From: Homalodisca vitripennis
Lineage: Eukaryota; Arthropoda; Insecta; Hemiptera; Cicadellidae
Assembly: GCF_021130785.1 (NCBI RefSeq)
Contig: NW_025776813.1
Coordinates: 1-64,000 of the forward strand
Length of the DNA: 64,000 bases
Direction of reading: 5' to 3'
Each line of letters opens with the position of its first letter. The first letter of the stretch is position 1. Below, piece by piece: positions 13,380 to 24,848 of this stretch. Below the pieces are notes generated by a model. The model was given only the letters and a program-made list of their open reading frames with translations, did no database searches and had not been told where the DNA came from. A program made the translations under genes and the position numbers.

Positions 13380-14996
13380 ACTTTTGGACTAAAATAAGGA
13401 CAAGTGGTGTCACTGATCCATTCGATCCAGCCATTCCCAACTTTGTAAAAGATTTGGAAGAAATCAATAAGTATTTCGTTGGTATGGGCTTAGGTATCAT
13501 GGCAAATGATGATTGCGTACAGTTCTATGAAAGAAACAAAATCAGAGAGTGTCACTTGTGATTTCTATTTCAGGAGTGTTACAAGGAGAGAAGTGCAGGG
13601 AGGCTTTGAATAGCATCACATCAGAGGCAGTTGGAGCTGATGGCATATCAATAAAAATGATTAAAATGATAAGTCCGTATTGTATTGATGCCATAACACA
13701 TTTAGCTAACCAGTCATTGGCCACTTCCACTTTTCCGGATGCATGGAAGGAGGCAATTGTACTGCCTCTTCCCAAAGTCAAAGCACCTTCATCTGTATCC
13801 GAGCTGCGTCCAATTTCGGTATTGCCTGCCCTGTCGAAGATAATGGAGAAGCTGGTTGTTTCACAAATGGTACAATTTCTGGAGTCAGAGAATATCATTC
13901 CAGCCTTACAGTCTGGGTTCAGGAAGGACCATAGCAATGCAACTGCGCTTCTGCTCGTTTGTGACGAGTTGCTTCACGCAAGGGCGGATAAGAAAGCATC
14001 TCTTTCTTGCAATGCTGGACTTTTCACATGCATTCGACTCAATAGACCACAGGATGTTGTTGGCTGTCATGCATTTTTATTATGGTTTTCGACCAGAGGT
14101 GGTTTCTTGGTTTGATTCCTATTTGGTGAATAGGAGACAAAAGGTTAAAATTGGGATGGATTTCTCCTCATCTTTAAATAGAGTTGCTAGTGTTCCACAG
14201 GGAAGTTGCCTTGGGCCCATTCTATTCACCCTGTTTTCCGCCACTATGGGTTCAGACTTGCAACATAGTCGCTTGTATTCATACGCCGATGATGCTCAAC
14301 TGTGTGTTTCATATGATGCCGGAAGAGCTGACTCAGCAGTTTCCATTTTGAATGCTGACTTAAGCATAGTCCATGATTGGTCTGAGAGGCATGGGATTAA
14401 ACTGAACAAGGAAAAGTGTAGTGTGTTGTCGATTCCTTCCAATGTGGGTTCGGAGACAGTGGGTGAGGTGTTGCTTGGCAGTGTCAGACTGAAGGAGTGT
14501 GAATCGTCAAAGCTCTTGGGCCTCATGCTTGATAGTGGCCTCACACTATCTGGTCATGTAAGTGCTGTTTGTCGGCGAACACTTGGTCCGACTGAGAATG
14601 CTATACAAGCATAGGCACATGTTTCCTAGAGAGACCAGGCTTCGCCTTGTCCGGGCTCTTGTGCTCTCTGTGATCGATTATTGCCTCCCTGTCTATGGCA
14701 ACATTGTGTCTAAAGGAGATTTAGAAAAATTACAGAGGGTCCAAAATATGTGTGTAAGGTATGTATGTGGTTTAAGAAGGTTTGACCACGTTTCGGAGGC
14801 TCGACGATCGCTGGGTTTGTTGACTGTAGCTGATACTTGTACCCTGCGCTCCTCATGCCTGGTTTACAGAATCCTGACCACTGGCAGGCCGGGATATTTG
14901 AGAGAAAAACTAAAAAGCAGGTCTCAAGTCCGATCTCGCAGTACTAGAGAGGATCAAGTGTTGGAGATGCCTCGCGTTCGCCGTGAATTTGAATGA
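13380..14996 (+). pseudogene. LINE reverse transcriptase (CR1/Jockey group)
   Basis: Three overlapping frames together cover a reverse transcriptase. GADGISIKMIK, ELRPISVLP and LQSGFRKDHSN are in the frame from 13549. LDFSHAFDSIDH (first Asp), VPQGSCLGPILFTLFS and SYADDAQLC (catalytic YADD) are in the frame from 13856. A C-terminal thumb with a Cys/Arg-rich segment is in the frame from 14562. The order matches CR1/Jockey RTs. Breaks fall near 14010 and 14590. An unclear zone at 13350-13548 separates the linker from the RT. Confidence 0.85.
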
Positions 14997-14999
14997 AAG

Positions 15000-15297
15000 C
15001 GATTTGCGTACTTTGCTCCCAAATTATATAATGAACTGTCCTCCAGCGTAACAGGCCAGGGTGTATCTGAAACGACATACAAAGAAAATATATACAAGTA
15101 TTTAATGTACAATACAAGGTGATATAGCCATATATAACTGTATGTCTAATATTGTGTTTTATTTATTAATAACTATAAAATAAGCTTTTAATTTTTTAAG
15201 AACTATAATAAGACATGAGTCGTTTTGTAAACCAGCAATTATTGTTGAAAACCGCTCCAAAATAAAGTCCTTATTTATTTTATTTATTTATTTATAT
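15000..15297 (+). other. LINE 3' UTR and repeat tail
   Basis: AT-rich non-coding end of the LINE. It finishes in tandem TTTA/TTTAT units at 15271-15297, the expected 3' tail type for CR1/L2-like elements. Confidence 0.6.
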
Positions 15298-15299
15298 CA

Positions 15300-16880
15300 T
15301 ACTAAGCATTGCAGAAATCTAATTGAAATACCAACAACCAATTCATTAAATTTAAGTTAATTATTATTTAACTGATGATAAGTCTCCATTCCTAGACAGA
15401 AATAAATCATTACACTAATAGTTTTACAACGATTTGCCGCAGTTTACACCGGTTAGTAACATTTAATGTACTCATGAGTATTGGCCGCTTATGCATAAGA
15501 ACTAAAAGTTTCGTATTTACAAGATGAAAGTTAGGTCGAATGTAATAATATAAGGCTTTAAATAAAGAATCTGTAACAATACAGGCAGAGTAAACGTCCC
15601 AAGTACCCCACATGTCCAATAAGGGAGTTACCATATTATTCTAAAAAAAATATATACCTATATTTTGTGTACTGATATTTACAAAATTTTAATTTAAAAC
15701 TACAACCGTTGTGGTTACTTTATACTTGTTTTACAATGATTACTAAGAAAATATTTCAGTATTACTTTGGAAATTTTATAATCGTAAAGAATACATCAGT
15801 TTACAGTATAGAAGGGAGTAAGTATCTTACGAACAATTCAGATCAACAGACAACTTCGTCTGTAGAAACTATAAGTAATCGGTTTAACATTAAGCGCATA
15901 TAGATTAGCTTTTGTCGTAAAAGATTTTGGATCAATTTTTATGTTAAGAGCTGAGATGATCCTAATCACAATAGAAATGTACTATTTTTAACCTTTAAGT
16001 GATTACTAGCTACCGTTCCGAAAATGTCGCTTGTAAAATGTGCAATAAACTTTTAAGGTAAATTATCCTTAGGATGTTGTATAAATCTCATTATTTCTGG
16101 CTGTATGAATCGTGAAAAACAATTTTTTAATGCTTATAGTTTCCCCAAGGCAATATCGCCACCACTGTTTGAAATATATTTGAATTATATTATATATTTC
16201 ACGAATACACTTTTTCCATTTTTGTATAAATAAGTTAAATGAAGTCAATCTTTCAAGTACCGGCCTACTTTTAGTTACCTATAATCGATTATGATAAAAT
16301 AATAGCAAAATGTTAAATAATATCATACAATATCCAGCATAAAATGTAAATTAAAACTTTGTCTAGGTGAGAAGTGAGGATTTCCTTCTAAATACCAAAG
16401 CGACCAATAAAATATGACAAACACTGGGGAATCAACCAGCAAACACCACATCTCTGGCACAGACCAGGGGAATAAATATTTCGATTTGTCAGCAACCACA
16501 AACTCTCGTAGCGACAGCTTGAATAAACAACACGTTATATATCATGTAGAGTTCTGGCAGAAAATACCGCGAAACGTGGACTCGATATAATTATTGCTTT
16601 CCTTCCTGCATAATTTTACATGGAAATATCGTTACACTTATTGCAATTATTACGTTAAATTTATTACTGACATTCTATTTTGTAGTAATAATATTATTAA
16701 CATAAATTACAATAAATGATTGTTGACATGACATACCTGTATGTACATAATATGTTTTGTCTTTTATATTGTGTCTAGAGGGAAAGGTACTTTACTTATT
16801 TAAAACATTAAAGTTATAAATTATTGAAACTGAGTGTAGGGACCTCGCAGGGTTTTTAAAACGGTAATGGCTTGAGTGAA
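15300..16880. other. intergenic DNA, nothing recognised
   Basis: AT-rich, with only short open frames lacking family motifs. Confidence 0.5.
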
Positions 16881-16899
16881 ATATTTTAGGGAATGGTTT

Positions 16900-17345
16900 C
16901 AGAAGCCTACACCTGCTAGAAGAAGGGGCTTGCCAGAGGTGGGGAACACCTGAGACACAGGTCCGAGAGTCTAGCAGATACCAGAGTCTGTAAGAAGCCG
17001 GGATCTTCAGGTAGCCGGTTATACCTAGAGGATGACCAGTACGAGAGGCTGAGAGATACCAGAGGTTAAAGCCTGCAAAAGGCCGGGGCCATCCAGTGGC
17101 CGTGAATACCTGGAGGATAATAGGGCCGAGAAACTGACAGATACCAGAGGCCGGCCTGCCAGTAGACAGGAGTTCTAGAGGCTGACAGGTCCGGGAGGAT
17201 GAGATACCAGATGCTAAATTTGGGCAAGAGGTCGGGGCCTTCCAGTGGATAGGAAGACCTAGAGTCTGACAGCTCAAAGAGTTCAAGAGATACCAGAGGC
17301 CAGGGTCTGCTAGAGAGCTCTCGGAATCTGAGAAGTCCCTATAAA
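16900..17345. repeat. degenerate GC-richer minisatellite
   Basis: A locally purine-rich block of diverged tandem units. The phrase agataccaga recurs near 16977, 17065, 17140, 17203 and 17289, together with variants of ggggccttccagtgg and gaggctgacag. Spacing is irregular at about 60-90 bases, so this is an old, diverged array. The open frame across its minus strand is a by-product of the repeats and not a gene. Confidence 0.65.
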
Positions 17346-17693
17346 TCAGGACCTGGTAAAAAGATGTTTAATGTACATTGTTGTGATTTTTACGGAACCA
17401 TTCAGGTTCAGTCAGGTAAGTTTCTTTGTACCATTCTTAGAAGAAACTGAAAATTTTGTTTATAATTACTCTCTTGGGGTGTACCGAAGAATTTTTACTT
17501 AAAATTTGGATTAATCCAGGTAGTTTTTTAATATATTATTTTAGCTTTTATGTAGCTTTCACAGTAATCTGGCTTTATGCATCGCCCTCTTGTCGGAATG
17601 TCTGGCAGTGTTTTCCGATCATGACCCCCAGAATAGAGAACCACAATAATGAAAGTATTTTATTATTTATCTATGTAATTGTTAACACACAAA

Positions 17694-17710
17694 CACACAC
17701 ACACACACAC
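17694..17710. repeat. short (AC)n microsatellite
   Basis: Short AC dinucleotide run with no other context. Confidence 0.85.
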
Positions 17711-17759
17711 ATATTTACAGGCTTAACCAATATAACGTGAACTTGTAATCACGTACTGC

Positions 17760-19280
17760 CGTAATATTTTAAATATGCAGACGCAACTTCGCACAAAGGC
17801 AGGACTTGCACATAGTTTGAAGAAGTTCATTAGGAAGTCTTAACCAATGGAAAGTTTCAAGATACTCGCTATTCACATTTATAACATCTTAGTTCAACTA
17901 ATTTCCAATATACACCCAAACCAATACACTTTGAATATATTATCTAATTATAATAAATTTTTCATAGAGTTTTAAGCATTCCAGAATCATAACGGTCCTT
18001 TCTATCTTCAAATCGTTATCCACTACTTTCCTCTTAACATTCTTGCGTCCCTAAATAGCATTATTTTCATCTAAGAAAGCACGCAATTTATATACGCTAA
18101 GCAACATATTCAATTATTTATATTAAAATTTAAAACTTGGAGTGCCTGTAATGTGCATTATAACTTCTACTAAAGCATGTTTCATGGTGTTGTACGTATA
18201 AATACAGTGATTTTATTTGTAAAATGTATATATGAAAGGCTATATACCTCATATATTAGGCGAAATATTCAGTACACATTTACTGAACCCTGTAAATTTT
18301 TAATTTGAAAATATTAAAAAATTATGTGGAATTAAAAAAAAAGGAATTCCATTTTTTTAAGTGGCAACCTTAATACTATCGTTATAACGCGAGTATGGCG
18401 TTTTTTATGCGCATAGAGGTTTTAAATTTGAAATATGAGGAAAATAATTTATTTATGATTAATTTAAAAAAATCCACACTAAAACACTGGACAATCTGTT
18501 GACATCGACGTTAAATTGCTGCAAATCAAAGAGTCTAATCCGACAGAAAACACAGACCAATTCAATACACGGTGAGGAGATTCCGACCATGCTTACTGTA
18601 ACATTTCATTGCACAGTAAGACATCGCAATCTTAGGTACCAGTTAATAAATTCCAATTTAAATGTAAACTTTACTACCTTATTAAATGGGTTTCTTAAAC
18701 TAATGAAATATTATTTCAATATTGTCTGTTTTTTAAGATTTTTACAAAACACTATTAAACTGGTAAGAAAATTTATGAAGAACTCCTAATACATAAACAT
18801 TTACATTTAGATTTGTTTTGTAAAATAAGGCAGTTCTCATGCATTGTAACAAAATAAAACTTTATTATATTTTACTATACATAACAAATACTTAATAAAG
18901 TTTTAACTATATTAAGAAAAGGACAATAAGACATATTCCATTACTATTTACGGACAGCTAGTCCCATTGTGGCTGATTGATGTATTTTGGTAAACTCTGA
19001 TATGTATAGTTAGTTATCTTTAAAAGGGGACTTGAACATTTTAAAATTTAAAAAATTTAATTTTTTTTGTTTTTTGTGTTTTATTATAGTATAATTTAAT
19101 TGTGAACACGACAATATACAACACTAGCATAAAATATTATGACAAGTATTTGAAATAATTATTTTAAAATCAGTTGTCACGTATTGTGAGGTTGATTTTC
19201 AGGCTCCATTAGTTGACTCTGTTATAATGCTTACTTTCATCTTTACCTTGGAACAAGGTATTCCAAGGCCTATTTATGTG
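17760..19280. other. intergenic DNA with one copy of a dispersed repeat
   Basis: No gene seen. The segment at about 18236-18380 resembles 20842-20980 in the same orientation; shared phrases include tatacctca, attaggcga and tttaatttgaaaat. Confidence 0.5.
18236..18390 (+). repeat. dispersed repeat, copy 1
   Basis: Resembles copy 2 at 20842-20980 in direct orientation. The two copies bracket the Mutator-like fragment at a distance of about 2.6 kb. Confidence 0.5.
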
Positions 19281-19289
19281 TAAAAGAAA

Positions 19290-20066
19290 GCAAGCCTTAC
19301 GATGTAGATGTTGAAAAATTAGTTTGCCGGCCATGTTGTAAAGCGGCTTGGAACTATACTCAGAAAATTTAAAGAAAAGCTAGGTGGGACAAAGCTTACG
19401 GATGGAAAATCGATAAAAGGCGCAGGACGACTGACCGACAAAGTAATAGATGAGCTACAATCCTATTATGGAAATACCATTAGAGGTAACTCAGGAAATT
19501 TGGAAGACATGCACAAGGCAGTGTGGGCTACATATTTTCACCGACTTTCCACGGATGAGAACCCAAGTCACGAGTTGTGTCCTCCTGCTCCAGATACCTG
19601 GTGCAAGTATAGAAAAGATCCAGCTGGCTATAGACACAAGAAGTCATTGCCAGAGGTCATCATGAATCAGGTCAAACCTATTTTCAGAGATTTACGTAAT
19701 AAAGAGCTCCTGAAAAAATGTCTTCATGGGCGCACCCAAAATTGTAACGAGTCATTTAACAATATTGTTTGGAGCCGTCTGCCCAAAGCCAAATTCAGTG
19801 GTATAAAAACACTAGACCTAGGCCTTGGGATGCCGTGATATCATTCAATGATGGAAATGTAGGTAGAATTAAGGTGCTGGAAGAACGAGGTGTTAAGGAT
19901 TTAGGCCAATATACAATTGCAGCCCTGAAGAAGTTTGATGACACTCGTATCAAACAAGCCGACCGAGCAGCGGAAGACATGACCAAGGAGGCCAGAATAA
20001 AGAAAAGGAGACTGAACCTAGTTCAGGAAGATAAAAATGAAGATGACTATTGCCCAGGAGGGTTTT
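19290..20066 (+). pseudogene. Mutator-like transposase-domain protein, C-terminal fragment
   Basis: Two frames joined by one shift near 19820 encode a continuous-looking protein end. The first frame can be followed back to about 19323. Recognisable stretches are HRLSTDENPSHELCP, DTWCKYRKDPAGY, KPIFRDLRNKELLKKCLHG, QNCNESFNNIVWSRLPK and then DAVISFNDGNVGRIKVLE. This matches, from memory, the C-terminal half of the invertebrate proteins annotated as carrying a Mutator-like transposase domain. The N-terminal catalytic part is missing here. It is a decayed DNA-transposon or domesticated-gene fragment with no intact start. Confidence 0.55.
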
Positions 20067-20069
20067 AAC

Positions 20070-21739
20070 TGTAAGTAAAAATAGAGCCGTGTTTGTTATA
20101 AAAAATTTAATTTATTTACTTTTTCTACGTTTTCCGAAAAACAGTATTTTTTTAACAAATGACCCGATATCTCAGAAACTACTAAGGCTACAGACTTTAA
20201 ATGTTTACTCAGTGTCACACGAGTAATTTTAAAATATGTTGTAGTAGCCTAGTATCAATTTATTTATAAATAAACTAACAACAAAATATATTGTACATGA
20301 AAAACATGGGTTTTTTGGTCAATGTAAAAAAGGTCATAAATTTAAATTATTTTACTACAGCGCATTCCTTATATAACAATAAAAAAGGTCTGAAACTTTC
20401 ATCTTCCTATTCCAAGTACTTCTTGAGAAAACGGGTCACCAATATTGACAATTTAAAATTGCCGGAATACCTTGCCAATCTACATACAAATATCGTCTTT
20501 AAATGTTTATAATTTATTGAATAATAAGTAAGAATAAAATTTTGCTTGACATTGCTTGATAATTTTTGAAGAAAGGGTCACATTTTTGTTTGGTTTTTTA
20601 TAAGGGAAGAATTGTGAAGGAAACATTATTGTTTCCTGATAATTGTCATCGTTCAATATTATAATTAAATAAATAACACTACGTTTTGAGATCAGCAGTC
20701 TGATCTCTTCTTAATGTTATTAACTAAATGAATGTATACCTACTATCTATAGTTCAATAACCTAGATGGTAGGTTTATGATTTATGTTATAATACCCCCC
20801 GGATAAAATTCGGGCAGAATAAAAATGATCACATACTTGAAACCTTTCATTATATACCTCAGGTATTAGGCGAAGGCTTAAGTACACGTTTACTAAACAC
20901 TGTGGATTATTAATTTGAAAATTTGAAAATATTATGTTGAACTTCCAAATAAGGAATTTTATTTAAGTTTAGTTTAAGTGGCTTAGGGGTTTGAGGGTTT
21001 GATAATAATGGCTAATAAACCCAAAAATTCCATCCGTAAAATATAATCGTATTAAGAACAACGGTATTTACCATGTTTACAATTAGCCCCGCAATTATTT
21101 ATACTATATAAAACGTTTTTTCACCTATAAGTAAATATCACGAGATATAAATGAATATGTATTATTGTAAATTACTTCATAAATCTAAAACGCTTCTTGG
21201 TTTTTTCCTTTAATGCATCGAATTTTACCCGTTTTTGCATGCCACCTGGAGACCTTAAGAGATACCTAATAAAGTGAATTTATTGTGAAGTATTATTTTT
21301 TTTTTAATATTTTGTAATTAGGGCTATGTTGGGAGTTAGTTGAGTTAAAGTTTTTGCTAAAATATAAATTATTGTCGCCTTTTGAAATTCTCATTCAATA
21401 AGATTAACGAACTCACCTAATTTATGGGGAGATATTCTATTTGTACCAAGTTAAATCTCGATAATATAAAACAACGGCATTAATCGCGTTCACATGCTTA
21501 TTGTTTACAATGTGCGCATATCTACACACATACATTATCTGAATATGGTGGTCTTAGATTCAAGGGGATACTGAGAAAGTATAACATTTTTTTTTTTAAA
21601 TTCATTACAGGTAAATACAACATATATATTTGTATAAAATACATGTATAGTTAAAACTTATAAACCTTAAGAGTGTACGGCTATTTTAACATTGAATATT
21701 TAATATTCTTACGATAAACAGGTAAGTTAAATAAGTTTC

Positions 21740-21785
<46 letters not shown>

Positions 21786-21990
21786 TGGTTTATAAAACCT
21801 TAATTACTTCGGTCAAAATGAGTTTGTTATCAACAAGATATTTTAGGTACCATAGTTGAGTTTGCATTTTTCTAAAGTTAAAGAAAATATATAATTTTAT
21901 TTACGACTTAACAGTTAAAGCTTTAAGACTTTTTCCGGCCGCAGTAAATTTACTTCGTGTCTAACTTTAATTAGGTGTAATATGTGTATA
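20070..21990. other. intergenic DNA
   Basis: No gene recognised. It contains a (TA)n run at 21744-21778 and AT-rich sequence up to the Helitron-like repeat. Confidence 0.5.
20842..20990 (+). repeat. dispersed repeat, copy 2
   Basis: Direct, diverged copy of 18236-18390. Shared words include tatacctca, tattaggcga, agtacac, tttac and taatttgaaaat. Confidence 0.5.
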
Positions 21991-22519
21991 TATATATCTT
22001 TATATATATATTTCTTGTGTGCGTGTGTATGGTACTGAACTCCTCCTAAACGGGGGGACCGATTTTAATGAAATTTTTTGTGTGTCTTCAGTTGGATCCG
22101 AGAATGGTTTAGATTCATAATTCGGTTCAATTTTAATAGTTTATTTAATTAATTTTTTAATAATAGATTGTTGTTGATGGTGGAGTGTTTTACATTGGAT
22201 CCGACAGACTGCGCTACGACACGTAATACAAAGTGAACTGATACTTAACAGCTGTGAATATTTTCAGCTGAAGTTCACCAAAGAGGCAGAAACATTTGTT
22301 TACATTTAGATTACATTATTATAAAGTGCTTGATCAGTAGTCTAATGCAGATTGCAAAGTTAAATTTTCACCAATTGTTCTATGTAAACATTATAATATT
22401 ACAACACAGCCATACGTTTAATAATAGTCTTGAAAGCATAGAGTAAGCATAAACATATAAAAATAACACCACTTCTTATTTCGATATATTCTGTACTCAC
22501 TTTGGAGGATAGAGATTAT

Positions 22520-23640
22520 CCAGATATAAAATTGGAAGTTTTAGCTTTTAACTGAAATTGACAGTTTGTGCTGCTATCAATGTGTGTGTGTTGTTTTGTA
22601 AGGTTCATGTTTCAAAAGTAAATACGGCAAATAACATTAAAATATAATCGAATGAAGTTATAAAAAGTGTACTACGTGGCCGGGTTATAAGTTTATAAAA
22701 GCCAACAGGCAAAAAGAAGAAAATAAAAAATAAAACATCGTGTAATTATTGTGTGAGTGCTAAAATTGTAATAGTACATGAATAGAGATTATTGGCCGCA
22801 TTACCTCAAATAACCTAAGTAGCATACAAATCAAAAGGTTGTGTTTCTATGTGTGAATAACTATTGTTAATAGTGTAGGAATTGGTTTTTAAATTAAATT
22901 CTGTTGGCCAGTTCTGATACTATACTGTAATTTTAAATAACTATAATGAAATTCGGTAGTTTAGATAGGCTAATCAGGAAAATCAATAGAGGTTATCCAG
23001 ATATAAAATTGGCAGTTTTAGTAAAATACACTTTTAACTGAAATTCCTAAATATTAAGTGTGCAGCGATTGATCAGTAAATTTTTTGTTTATAAATAAAT
23101 TGTTTTTTATCTTGGTATGTTTTAAATTGGATCCAGCAGAATGCGCTACGATGGCAGTTTCAAATGTTTTTCTATTTTAATTCCAGGTTTTCCCGACAGT
23201 TTGTGCTGCTATCAAATTTGTGTGTTGTTTTGTATCATCATGTAATTATTGTGTGAGTGCTAATTGTAATATTAAATTAATAGAGAATCACATGTGTCAA
23301 TAACTATTGTTAATAATGTAGGAATTGGTTTTAAATTAAATTCTGTTGGCCAGTTCTGTTACTATACTGTAATTTTAAATAACTATAATGAAATTCAGTA
23401 GTTTAGATAGGCTAATCAGAAATATCAATAATTCGATTGAGATGGTGGCTGCTTACTATACTTCAGCCTTTAAATAACTATAATTTGGATCGTCATTTTA
23501 GTATTTTAGATAGGCTATTCAGATATATCAATAATTTGATTGTGATGGTGGCCACTTATTGTACTTCAGACCTATAGGGGAATACTTATTTAGTATTTTA
23601 GATACCGTAGTCTACGTTGTTTTACATTTTTATCTAGAAG
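22520..23640 (+). repeat. internal tandem copies of the Helitron-like repeat
   Basis: Two diverged head-to-tail copies of a long unit: about 22560-23000 and 23190-23440 share tgtgctgctatcaa, gtgtgagtgctaa, ggaattggttttaaattaaattctg and taaataactataatgaaattc. Shorter units built around tttagataggctattcagaaatatcaataattcgattgtgatggtgg-like sequence follow to 23580. The same short units recur at 44660-45010. Confidence 0.6.
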
Positions 23641-23695
23641 TTACTTAATTAAAATTACATATTCAATAAGTTACTCATATTCATTGTGTACTATT

Positions 23696-24075
23696 TGTAA
23701 TGTCGAGATTCGACATTACGGTGGTGGTCGGATCATAGCCTAGAGGTAACCGGGCTGGTAAATTAAACACATGTTTGAAAGTTAACGCACTGGCCGAACC
23801 GACCGCATCTTTTCATGGTCTGGGGAGGACTGGGGCAATACAAAGGTAGCAGGGGCTGAGGCGTGGGATTGGACACGAGCATCAGGTGAGGTGGTATGAT
23901 GCCAGCCGACCAACCAGAGCCATTTATTAGAATCAGCTCACCCTCTACGTCATACAACTTGCAAAACATATTGCCACACGTGAAACCACATAAAACTAAA
24001 TTATTGTACTGACATACAGGGTACCAACTGTCTTGTTACACCACATAATATTATTTATTTAATTAATATACTATA
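23696..24075 (-). repeat. Gypsy A 3' LTR
   Basis: Near-identical to 43771-44150. In window orientation it begins TGTAATGTCGAG and ends ATATACTATA, so in element orientation it ends in CA but begins TA rather than TG. The outer end carries a 10-bp perfect inverted repeat, gtaatgtcga/tcgacattac, around a 3-base loop. Confidence 0.9.
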
Positions 24076-24093
24076 ACTCTTCCCCCCTAAAAG
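24076..24093 (-). promoter_or_regulatory. Gypsy A polypurine tract
   Basis: Read on the minus strand this is CTTTTAGGGGGGAAGAGT, immediately 5' of the 3' LTR: the expected site of plus-strand priming during reverse transcription. Confidence 0.8.
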
Positions 24094-24356
24094 TTGAATG
24101 ATAATACAACATGAATACAAGTAATAAAAGAAATATGATAAGTCATGAAACACAATTTACACACAAGTAGAAATGAATACGGATAATGAAATCAAGTACA
24201 TAACGTAATAATAGCACACCTAATAAAATATCAAAACATGGATAGTTATTGTATCCTCAATAAACCCCATTTCAATCAATTAATCAAGATAAGAATACAT
24301 AGAAATCAGAATAGATATACACTCACATAAATATCATAAAAATCATTTTTGAATAA

Positions 24357-24848
24357 TTATAAGTTTAGTTTGCTTACGGGTTTTCTCTGCCTAGCCGGAT
24401 AGCGGCGTATGACAGGTGTGGTTTGTTGTGACCGATCAGCTGGTAGTACCTCAGCTGGAGACAAGGTCAGGCGGTGCGGGGGTGACAAGGTCACACTCCG
24501 ACTCGATGGAGGGGTGCCAGCTATTTCGGAACTACTACCTGGTCTGGGCGAAAATAACGCAGGGGGTGACATAGACTGTCGACTACCAGCTTCAAGATGA
24601 TTCTTACTAGTCACTGTACTTGGCAAATATATATCTCTAGGATTTAATTCATTGTCATTTAAATCTAACTGTGTCTGCATTCCTAGCAATTGATTGATAT
24701 GACGTTTCCAGATAATACCATTATCTAGTATGACTAAATAAGATACAGGACTAATTTTTTTATGAATTCTACCTTCCGTCCATTTACCCTTACTTCTAAA
24801 ATCTCTGATTAGTACTGGCTGTCCTACCAATAATTCACGAGTTTTGCT
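24357..24848 (-). pseudogene. Gypsy A integrase C-terminal end (separated part)
   Basis: Open frame with VGQPVLIRDFRSKGKW, then ISPVSYLVILDNGIIWKRH, a typical K02A2.6-type integrase C-terminal SH3-like region followed by a Ser/Pro-rich tail ending in RYPARQRKPVSKLNL. It is the 3' end of the pol gene whose front part lies at 39708-40479; Gypsy B sits between them. The frames across the junction are compatible once Gypsy B and one tgct copy are discounted, so Gypsy A coding was probably intact here when Gypsy B arrived. Confidence 0.85.
24845..24848. other. Gypsy B target-site duplication, left copy
   Basis: tgct immediately before the Gypsy B LTR; the second copy is at 39708-39711. Confidence 0.85.

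Larger units (their letters stand above)
9092..15297 (+). mobile_element. CR1-like non-LTR retrotransposon with Ulp1 and SGNH domains
   Basis: In order on the plus strand: a more GC-rich 5' leader (about 9180-9520), an ORF1 coiled-coil region, a Ulp1-like protease, a Cys/Lys-rich patch, an SGNH esterase, an apurinic-type endonuclease, a reverse transcriptase with YADD, and an AT-rich 3' end finishing in a (TTTA)n-type repeat at 15271-15297. A short tandem-repeat tail in place of poly(A), and an SGNH esterase in ORF1, are both known in the CR1/L2 group. All coding parts are interrupted by frameshifts, so this copy looks dead unless the indels are assembly errors. The exact 5' end is uncertain. 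Confidence 0.8.

Noticed and set aside
16792..17286. 164-codon minus-strand frame near 17 kb
   Set aside because: Coincides with the degenerate minisatellite; composition reflects the repeat and no family motif is present.
23763..23969. 68-codon frame repeated at 43838-44044
   Set aside because: Present in both Gypsy A LTRs with no motif; an LTR-internal chance frame.
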